37,108 nt of DNA from NCBI GenBank assembly GCA_937858275.1, contig CALLZK010000019.1:1-37108 (forward strand), written 5' to 3'. Each line of letters opens with the position of its first letter. Position 1 is the first letter of the stretch. The notes under the pieces were generated by a model that saw nothing but the letters and a program-made list of their open reading frames with translations, had not been told where the DNA came from and did not search any database. The DNA comes from an uncultured bacterium. GTDB lineage: Bacteria; Patescibacteriota; Minisyncoccia; Phycocordibacterales; JAACPR01. A program made the translations under genes and the position numbers. Positions 31,154 to 37,108 of the stretch are shown one piece after another.

Positions 31154-31861
31154 ATGATTATAAAATATTTAATTATAAAAAAAATGTTTAAAAAAATTAA
31201 AAAAATATTATTAAATCTCAACAAAAAAGAGAGTGGTGAAGAAAAATCAAAAAAATCTGTATTTTTTGACACAAAAACTATATATAATGGTCACCACAAA
31301 ATAACATACAGAAACATAAAGGCGATTAGGTGCCCGTTTGACTATGTATTATATCAAATGATCATCTGTGAAATAAAACCAGATCTAATTATAGAGATAG
31401 GAACAAATATTGGTGGAGGTGCTTTATATTTGGCCGACATATTAGAAACTATTGGAAATGGTATTTTACATACAATTGATATTAAAGATCAGTCTAATTT
31501 TATTTTAAAACAACACAAGAGAATAAAAACATTTTATGATGGTTGGCAAAAATATGACTTAAAGCAAACAACTGGATTTAAAAAAATTCTGGTTATAGAA
31601 GATGGTTCGCATACGTACGAAGAAACTCTTGGTGCGCTTGAGAAATTTTCGGAGGTGGTTTCGTTAAATTCATACTTCATTGTGGAAGATGGGATCATAA
31701 ATGAATTGGGCTTATCAAAAAAATATAATGGTGGGCCAATTAGAGCAATAAAAGAATTCACTGCTAAAAATACAAAATACATCGTGGATAGAAAGTGGTG
31801 TGATTTTTTCGGAAAAAATGCCACCTTTAATGTGGATGGTTATCTAAAAAGGATACGTTAG
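31154..31861 (+). CDS. CmcI/rhamnosyl O-methyltransferase-family protein
   Basis: A 235-aa protein of the cephalosporin hydroxylase (CmcI)/rhamnosyl O-methyltransferase family. After a basic N-terminus come KAIRCPFDYVLYQMIICEIKPDLIIEIGTNIGGGALYLADIL (typical PFDLxxYQ plus SAM motif EIGTxxGG), the LHTIDIK acidic loop, ILVIEDGSHTYEETLGALEKFSEVV and YFIVEDG. In mycobacteria, members of this family O-methylate rhamnose on phenolic glycolipids. With the TylF-like gene before it, this points to methylated deoxysugars. The start could be 31154 or the in-frame ATG at 31184, as no ribosome site decides. Confidence 0.78.
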   Translation: MIIKYLIIKKMFKKIKKILLNLNKKESGEEKSKKSVFFDTKTIYNGHHKITYRNIKAIRCPFDYVLYQMIICEIKPDLIIEIGTNIGGGALYLADILETIGNGILHTIDIKDQSNFILKQHKRIKTFYDGWQKYDLKQTTGFKKILVIEDGSHTYEETLGALEKFSEVVSLNSYFIVEDGIINELGLSKKYNGGPIRAIKEFTAKNTKYIVDRKWCDFFGKNATFNVDGYLKRIR

Positions 31862-31885
31862 TAAATTTATTTTTAATTTAAAATA

Positions 31886-32581
31886 ATGATTAAGATAATA
31901 AAAGTTATATACGAAATAATAATATTCAAAATGAGAAATTATTTCACACTAGAAAATGGGGGTGAGAGGGTTGATATAAAATATGATAATATAAAGAAAT
32001 ATTCAAATTTTAACATTTATCAAAAATCTCATTATAAAAGATACGAATTTGCTAATAAAAATATATTTGCGGGCGACATTGTTGGTGATATGGCTTGTGG
32101 AACTGGATATGGTTCTGTTTTAATTTCTGAAAAAGCCAAAGAGGTCGTAGCCGTTGATATAGATAAAAAATTAATTGATAAAATTAAGAAAAGATACAAA
32201 CATGTAAATAACACAAAATTTATTTGCATGAATTTACTAGATTTAAAATACAATAACTATTTCGATAAAATAATTTCTTTTGAAACAATTGAACATTTTG
32301 AAGAATCCCAAATATTAAATGTTTTAAGCAATTTCCACAATTCAATGAAACAAGGGGGCATGTTGATATTTTCAGTACCATATATGCAAAAGAATGATTA
32401 TGTTGCCAGAAAAATGGGTTTTCATAAAACTTTTTTAATTGATGAAAATAAAATAAAAAAATGGCTATTTAAAACAAAATTAGAGCTTGTATCAATTAAT
32501 TATCAAAATTACCAAGATCACCAAATAATTGATGAAATTGAAAAAAAAGATTTCATAATAATTACTTGTAAAAAAAATTAA
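31886..32581 (+). CDS. Class I SAM-dependent methyltransferase
   Basis: A 231-aa Rossmann-type methyltransferase. Motif I is DIVGDMACGTGYGSVLIS, motif II is VVAVDIDKKLIDKIKKRY, and the post-motif regions are FDKIISFETIEHFEE and MKQGGMLIFSVPYM. This is the Methyltransf_11/25 pattern. The substrate cannot be read; its position between the other methyltransferases and glycosyltransferases suggests a glycan or lipid-linked sugar. The start may instead be the ATG at 31931, which would remove a hydrophobic N-terminus. It is followed by a glycosyltransferase after 1 nt. Confidence 0.8.
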   Translation: MIKIIKVIYEIIIFKMRNYFTLENGGERVDIKYDNIKKYSNFNIYQKSHYKRYEFANKNIFAGDIVGDMACGTGYGSVLISEKAKEVVAVDIDKKLIDKIKKRYKHVNNTKFICMNLLDLKYNNYFDKIISFETIEHFEESQILNVLSNFHNSMKQGGMLIFSVPYMQKNDYVARKMGFHKTFLIDENKIKKWLFKTKLELVSINYQNYQDHQIIDEIEKKDFIIITCKKN

Positions 32582-32582
32582 C

Positions 32583-33476
32583 ATGTTCAACAATTCAAAT
32601 ATGGTAAGTGTCTGTATACCAACATTTAATAGAAAAGAACTGTTAAAGGGTGCGGTTGAAAGTGTAGTAAATCAAAGTTATAAAAACATTGAAATAATCA
32701 TATCCGATGATTGTTCAACAGTCGAATTAGATGATGTGATTAATTTTTTTAATGATAATAGGATCGTATTTTTTAGACATAATAAAAATATTGGTTTTAT
32801 ACAAAATTGGAATTTTTGCATAAAAAAATCTAACGGTGCATATATAAAAATAATGGGAGATGACGATCTATTAAATAAAAATTGCATAGAAGACGAAATC
32901 AGAGAAATTACAAAAAATTCAGTCGATTTTATATGTTCAAATTATGAAACAATAGACGAAAATTCAAAAAATATAAACAACAAAATTTTTAACGCTAGTA
33001 GTTTTAAAATATTACCATTTTCTGGATTGGTAGATAAAGAATATTTTATGCTAAAATATTTTTCCGGAAAGATAAGAGTTGGTTTGCCGTCATCCATAAC
33101 TTTTAAAAAAAATATTGTGCAACAAGTTGGTCTATTTGATGAAAATATGGGATGTGCAGCTGACATAGATATGTGGATCAGAATGATAGATAAAAGTAAA
33201 CTATATTATAATGATAAAATTTTATTAAAAATGAGAAGACACAAAGATAATTTATCTAAAAAAATACAAAGTAATTTTTTTTCATTTCAATCCGACATTG
33301 ATTTAATTTATAAACATAAAGATAAAATAAAAAATAATTTACTATATAAGATAATAATTTTTTTAAGATACAGTAAAATAATGATGTTTAATGTTTTTGA
33401 TATAAGATTTATTAAGTTTAAAGATAAAAAAAAGATATTAGTTTATTTTATTAAGATTTTTAAAATTTTATTATGA
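32583..33476 (+). CDS. Family 2 glycosyltransferase
   Basis: A 297-aa GT-A glycosyltransferase. The N-terminus is VSVCIPTFNRKELLKGAVESVVNQSYKNIEIIISDDCS, the metal/donor site is IMGDDDLLNKN, and the probable acceptor-side acidic motif is GCAADIDMWIRMI. The C-terminal third is Lys/Ile/Phe-rich with a hydrophobic patch that may lie on the membrane. It adds one sugar residue to a glycan precursor; donor and linkage are unknown. Its stop overlaps the next ATG by four bases. Base composition here is extremely AT-rich. Confidence 0.85.
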   Translation: MFNNSNMVSVCIPTFNRKELLKGAVESVVNQSYKNIEIIISDDCSTVELDDVINFFNDNRIVFFRHNKNIGFIQNWNFCIKKSNGAYIKIMGDDDLLNKNCIEDEIREITKNSVDFICSNYETIDENSKNINNKIFNASSFKILPFSGLVDKEYFMLKYFSGKIRVGLPSSITFKKNIVQQVGLFDENMGCAADIDMWIRMIDKSKLYYNDKILLKMRRHKDNLSKKIQSNFFSFQSDIDLIYKHKDKIKNNLLYKIIIFLRYSKIMMFNVFDIRFIKFKDKKKILVYFIKIFKILL

Positions 33477-34252
33477 AAAAAATAGAAATAAAAGGTGGTC
33501 TGGGTAATCAAATGTTTCAATATGCATATGGAAGAGCCTTAAGTGTTGCTGGAGAAAAAATATTGTTTGTGAAAAATTTTCCAAAAAATGGAATGAGGTC
33601 TTTTAGGTTAGATGTTTACAACATATCTGATAAAATAAATTTTATAGATAAAAAAAATAATTATATAAAAAATAAATTTGAGGCGATATTGAGCTATTTA
33701 AATATAAAAAAAGAAGATGGTTATTATCAAAGTGAAGATTATTTCAAAAATATAAAAAGCCTAATAAAACAAGAATTTTCACCAAAGACAATTTCTTCAA
33801 CAACAAAAGAATTAGAAAGTAAAATTAAAAATTCGACAAATCCTACAGCAATTCACATAAGAAGATCGGATTATCTAAATAAAAATAATATTAAACTTTT
33901 TCATATTTGCGATAAAAAATATTATATTGATTCTATAAATCAAATAATAAATTTGAAAAAAGAAAAAAATACTGATTTTTTTATTTTTACAGACGATATT
34001 AAATGGGCAAAGGAAAACTTATCAGAAATTGAGAAAATATTTTTTATATCAGATAAAAAATTACAAGAATACGAGGAAATATACTTAATGTCAGTTTGTA
34101 AAAATAATATAATTTCGAATTCCACATTTGCATGGTGGGGTGCGTGGTTAAATAAAAATGGTGATAAAATAGTGATAGCTCCAAAATACTGGTTCAAAAA
34201 CAAATTGACTACAAATACGAACATAATACCAAAAGAATGGATTACAATATAG
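33473..34252 (+). CDS. GT11-family alpha-1,2-fucosyltransferase
   Basis: A 259-aa family 11 glycosyltransferase. All the family blocks are present: KGGLGNQMFQYAYGRALSV at the N-terminus, the GYYQSEDYF block, AIHIRRSDYLN (GDP-fucose-binding HxRRxDY motif), FFIFTDDIKWAKENL and NSTFAWWGAWLN. GT11 enzymes transfer L-fucose from GDP-fucose, usually in alpha-1,2 linkage to galactose. GDP-fucose synthesis genes are not in the window, so the donor is either made elsewhere or taken from a partner cell. It overlaps the previous gene by ATGA and the next by 16 bp. Confidence 0.88.
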   Translation: MKKIEIKGGLGNQMFQYAYGRALSVAGEKILFVKNFPKNGMRSFRLDVYNISDKINFIDKKNNYIKNKFEAILSYLNIKKEDGYYQSEDYFKNIKSLIKQEFSPKTISSTTKELESKIKNSTNPTAIHIRRSDYLNKNNIKLFHICDKKYYIDSINQIINLKKEKNTDFFIFTDDIKWAKENLSEIEKIFFISDKKLQEYEEIYLMSVCKNNIISNSTFAWWGAWLNKNGDKIVIAPKYWFKNKLTTNTNIIPKEWITI

Positions 34253-35028
34253 AACAAAAAGAAAAAATTTCAGTTATATTGCCCGTATACAACGGTGAAA
34301 AAACATTACAAAGAGCAATTGATAGTATTTTGAATCAAAGTTACAAAAATTTAGAAGTTATTATAATTAATAATGCTTCTATTGATAAAACTCAAGAAAT
34401 AATTGAAAATAATAAACAAAAATATAAAAATATAATTTCCATAAAAAATGAAACCAATTTGGGTCTACAAAAATCATTAAATATTGGACTGAATGTGGCA
34501 GCAGGAAAATACATCGCTAGAATAGATTCTGATGATGAGTGGGTAGATGTGGATAAAATAAAAAAACAATATAGTTTTTTTGAATCAAATACAGAATGTG
34601 TGTTAATTGGAACTAATATTATTTCTGTAGAAAAAGATAGAACTAAAAAAGTTTTTAATCCAGAAACGGATGAAAAAATTAGAAGAAAAATTATTGGTAG
34701 AAATTGCTTTGCACATTCTTCTGTAATGTTTAAAAAAGAAGTTGTAAAAATAATTGGTGGTTATTCTGAGAATGATTCAGAAAAACATGTAGAAGATTAT
34801 GATTTGTGGCTAAAAATTGGATCATTTGGCAAAATGTATAATATACAAGATTTTTGTGTAAAATACGAAAGCGGACCAGAATCTATAAGTAACAAAAATA
34901 AAAACCAGCAAGTAAAAAATCATTATTTATTAGTTAAAAAATATTTTAATATATACAGAAAAAATATTTTAATAAATAAATTTAAAAACTATCTGCGATA
35001 TATTTACTATATCTATATAAAAAAATGA
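34237..35028 (+). CDS. Family 2 glycosyltransferase
   Basis: A 263-aa GT-A enzyme: ISVILPVYNGEKTLQRAIDSILNQSYKNLEVIIINNAS at the N-terminus, NLGLQKSLNIGLNVAAGKYIARIDSDDEW with the DSDD metal/donor site, and KHVEDYDLWLKI with the acidic ED motif likely to hold the catalytic base. The C-terminus is basic and aromatic with YIYYIYIKK, probably membrane-associated. It is translationally coupled on both sides (16-bp overlap before, ATGA after). Donor sugar unknown. Confidence 0.86.
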   Translation: MDYNIEQKEKISVILPVYNGEKTLQRAIDSILNQSYKNLEVIIINNASIDKTQEIIENNKQKYKNIISIKNETNLGLQKSLNIGLNVAAGKYIARIDSDDEWVDVDKIKKQYSFFESNTECVLIGTNIISVEKDRTKKVFNPETDEKIRRKIIGRNCFAHSSVMFKKEVVKIIGGYSENDSEKHVEDYDLWLKIGSFGKMYNIQDFCVKYESGPESISNKNKNQQVKNHYLLVKKYFNIYRKNILINKFKNYLRYIYYIYIKK

Positions 35029-35894
35029 TATTAATTAAAACAATAAAATACTTTTTTAGAATAATTAAAGAATTTTTATATATTTTGATTATTCGTTTAA
35101 TTTATTTTAAAAAATATTTAAATATAAATAATCCGGGATTATACAAAAAATACATAACCACAAAAAAAGACATTGGGTTAAGTTTAGAATATGGAATTTC
35201 TGGTTTTTATAGAGTTAAAAATGAAGAAAAAACATTAGAGTTATCGGTGGAATCACATATAAGATATTTAGATGAGATAATTATTGTATATAACGATTCA
35301 AATGACAACACCCCTCAAATTGCTTTAAATTTACAAAAAAAGTACCCAGAAAAAATAAAAGTTTTTGAATATGAGCCGAAAGTTTTTCCGCCAGAATCAC
35401 TAGAGCAAATTTTGGCAAAAAATAACTCCGTTTACGGATTGGCAAATTATTATAATTTCACAATATCAAAAATAACAAAAAAAATAGCAATAAAAATTGA
35501 TGCTGATCATATATGTATAGAAAATGAATTTAATAAAACAATACAAAAAATAAAATCCGAGAGGCTTGATACAATGATATATTTTTATGGTGTAAATGTA
35601 ATAAAAAAAGATAATAAAATATTTGTTAACAAAAACAAACCCTTTACATACGGATTTGACTGTGGCTTTTTTCCCCTATCACAAAAAACATATTTTATAA
35701 ACAGACAAAAGTGTGAAACTCTTGTTTTACCATTAAAAATGTACTTTACTAGAAAATCTGCTGGGGTTTTATTTTATCATGTTAAGTTTATGAAAAAAGA
35801 CTTTGAGTTAATCGAAAATAATATGATAATTTGGGGTATGGCAAAAAACAAATATTCAAAAATGTTATACAATATTCCGTATCCTAAAATATGA
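35025..35894 (+). CDS. Family 2-like glycosyltransferase with N-terminal hydrophobic segment
   Basis: A 289-aa protein with a hydrophobic N-terminus (about 3-27). A GT-A core follows with GISGFYRVKNEEKTLELSVESHIRYLDEIIIVYNDSNDNTPQI and KIAIKIDADHICIENEF, where DADH is the metal/donor motif. The pattern resembles the WaaE-like branch of GT2, in which the RVKNEE segment stands for the usual PxYN strand. The second half (GFDCGFFPLSQKTYF, VLFYHVKFMKKDF) is less typical, so the acceptor site is uncertain. It overlaps both neighbours by ATGA. Confidence 0.75.
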   Translation: MILIKTIKYFFRIIKEFLYILIIRLIYFKKYLNINNPGLYKKYITTKKDIGLSLEYGISGFYRVKNEEKTLELSVESHIRYLDEIIIVYNDSNDNTPQIALNLQKKYPEKIKVFEYEPKVFPPESLEQILAKNNSVYGLANYYNFTISKITKKIAIKIDADHICIENEFNKTIQKIKSERLDTMIYFYGVNVIKKDNKIFVNKNKPFTYGFDCGFFPLSQKTYFINRQKCETLVLPLKMYFTRKSAGVLFYHVKFMKKDFELIENNMIIWGMAKNKYSKMLYNIPYPKI

Positions 35895-37051
35895 AAACGT
35901 CACCAAAAAACAAAATACTTTTTATAATTACGAAATCAAACTGGGGTGGTGCTCAAAGATATGTTTATGACATTGCCACAAATTTAGATAAAAATAATTT
36001 TGAAGTAGTCATTTCAGCAGGTCAATCGGGCGACGATAAATTATTTGAAAAAATAGATAAATATAATTCAGAAAATATTTCAAATATTCAAACAATAAAA
36101 TTGTCATATTTAAAAAAAGAAATTATTTTTTTTAAAGAAATAAAAGCAATCAGAGAGATATTGAAAATAATTGATTCGGAAAAGCCAAAAATTATACATT
36201 TAAATAGTCCTAAGGCTTCGCTACTTGGTTCAGTAGCTGGAACAATTTATAACATACATAATAAGCAAAAAATAAAAATCATCCAAACAATACACGGCTT
36301 CCCCTTTCTTGAGCCAAGATCTATTATTTGGAAAACCATAATGTGGATAGGTTCATATATAAGTTTACTTTTATCTGACAAAAATATTTTTATTTCAAAA
36401 AATGATTTAAATATTTCAAAAAAAATGTTTTTTGTAAATAAAAAATCAATTTTTATCCAAAACGGCATTTCAGAAATAAATTTTATTTCAAAAAAAGAAA
36501 CCAGATTAAAGATGCTTAGTTATGATTTTGACGGTATTTTAATTGGAACAATTGCCGAATTAAATAAAAACAAGGGTATAAAATACTTTTTAGAATCATT
36601 GGGATATTTAAAAGATGAGAAAATAAAATCTATCATAATCGGTGATGGGGAAAGTCGAAGTGAATTAGAAGAATTAAATAAGAGTATAAATACAGGAACT
36701 ATTTTTACTGGGCAAGTTGATAATGCGTACGAATATTTAAAAGCTTTTGATATTTTTGTACTACCATCACTAAAAGAGGGTTTGCCTTATGTATTAATTG
36801 AGGCCGGATTTGCAGAATTACCAGTTATTTCAACAACAGTGGGTGGAATACCAAATATCATAGAATCTGGTATTAACGGAACATTAATACCACCAAAAGA
36901 TTCAAAATCTTTGGCGGTGGCAATAGAATTATATTTAAAAGATGATGCCATGAGAAAAGAGCATGCAAAAAAATTACACAATTTTGTAAAAGAAAGATTT
37001 AAAATTTCTGAGATGTTAAAAGAAACTGTTGAAATATATAATAAATCATAA
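35891..37051 (+). CDS. Family 4 glycosyltransferase (GT-B)
   Basis: A 386-aa GT-B glycosyltransferase. The N-terminal domain opens with KILFIITKSNWGGAQRYVYDIATNL and contains KIIHLNSPKASLLG and IIQTIHGFPF. The donor-binding domain has IGTIAELNKNKGIKYFLESL, IIGDGESRSELEEL, and the E-x7-E region DIFVLPSLKEGLPYVLIEAGFAELPVISTTVGGIPNII. Start and end are intact. It is the last gene of the coupled run (ATGA with the previous gene), converging on a minus-strand gene 9 bp away. Donor and acceptor cannot be read. Confidence 0.9.
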   Translation: MKTSPKNKILFIITKSNWGGAQRYVYDIATNLDKNNFEVVISAGQSGDDKLFEKIDKYNSENISNIQTIKLSYLKKEIIFFKEIKAIREILKIIDSEKPKIIHLNSPKASLLGSVAGTIYNIHNKQKIKIIQTIHGFPFLEPRSIIWKTIMWIGSYISLLLSDKNIFISKNDLNISKKMFFVNKKSIFIQNGISEINFISKKETRLKMLSYDFDGILIGTIAELNKNKGIKYFLESLGYLKDEKIKSIIIGDGESRSELEELNKSINTGTIFTGQVDNAYEYLKAFDIFVLPSLKEGLPYVLIEAGFAELPVISTTVGGIPNIIESGINGTLIPPKDSKSLAVAIELYLKDDAMRKEHAKKLHNFVKERFKISEMLKETVEIYNKS

Positions 37052-37060
37052 CCACCCCCC

Positions 37061-37108
37061 CTACTCCACCCCCAAAATCTTTCTCAACTCCCTTTCTGGA
37101 ATTTCTTT
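37061..37108 (-). CDS. C-terminal end of a truncated gene at the window edge
   Basis: The minus strand is open from the window end to a TAG at 37061-37063, giving KEIPERELRKILGVE. The charged, helical composition looks like a normal protein end and not random AT-rich sequence. It would converge with the glycosyltransferase. The family cannot be told from 15 residues. Confidence 0.4.
   Translation of the reverse strand, partial: KEIPERELRKILGVE

Noticed and set aside
1-37108. CRISPR array, insertion sequence or prophage
   Set aside because: No spaced direct repeats of CRISPR type, no transposase, integrase or phage genes, and no terminal inverted repeats with target duplication were seen.

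Overview
The window looks like a chromosomal segment of an AT-rich, small-genome bacterium of the Candidate Phyla Radiation (Patescibacteria), most likely the Parcubacteria side. This placement is an inference. It rests on the low GC, tight gene packing, reduced phenylalanyl-tRNA synthetase subunits, a SecA with an extra charged segment before its conserved YGTN motif, PEGA and CARDB surface proteins, a split transketolase with class I aldolase, and a short EF-Ts. TGA serves as an ordinary stop (for example the genes ending at 17670, 17816 and 31130), so the code is standard and the Gracilibacteria/SR1 UGA-glycine code is excluded.

Layout. 1-4.6 kb: tRNA-Trp, rpmG, a CARDB surface protein (+ strand), gyrB and a C39-like cysteine peptidase. 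4.7-12 kb, all minus: rpsB, tsf, a small membrane protein, tRNA-Thr, a membrane glycosyltransferase, a PEGA protein, pheS and pheT, packed almost without gaps. 12-16.6 kb: prfA, rpmE2, a coiled-coil lytic transglycosylase, rplY and class I fructose-bisphosphate aldolase. 16.6-21 kb: a PfkB sugar kinase with a 49-aa membrane protein (+), then transketolase C and N subunits, an Rpe-like protein and RpiB, forming a non-oxidative pentose phosphate and glycolysis cluster. 21-26 kb: an unknown 184-aa protein, gatB, secA and a 34-aa Lys/Ala-rich protein. 26.03-26.71 kb: a gene-free stretch with a 100-nt imperfect palindrome and two apparent convergent small-RNA units. 26.7-37.1 kb: a surface glycan locus with a Wzy-like polymerase/ligase (minus) divergent from a + strand run of a Wzx-like flippase, three methyltransferases and five glycosyltransferases including a GT11 fucosyltransferase. 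The downstream half of this locus is visibly poorer in GC than the rest.

The most striking single object is pheT. One uninterrupted reading frame carries a complete NlpC/P60 cysteine peptidase domain, catalytic residues intact, inserted into a beta-hairpin turn of the B5 domain. PheT also lacks the N-terminal OB-fold tRNA-binding domain, and PheS lacks its N-terminal coiled coil.

A second genome-style signal is that at least 13 genes have a sigma70-like -10 box ending only 6-11 nt before the start codon, which predicts leaderless or near-leaderless mRNAs. Only two genes (the C39-like peptidase and the unknown 184-aa protein) show a clear Shine-Dalgarno sequence ahead of a longer leader. This pattern also decides several start codons below. 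No database or folding program was available, so all family assignments are by motif recognition.
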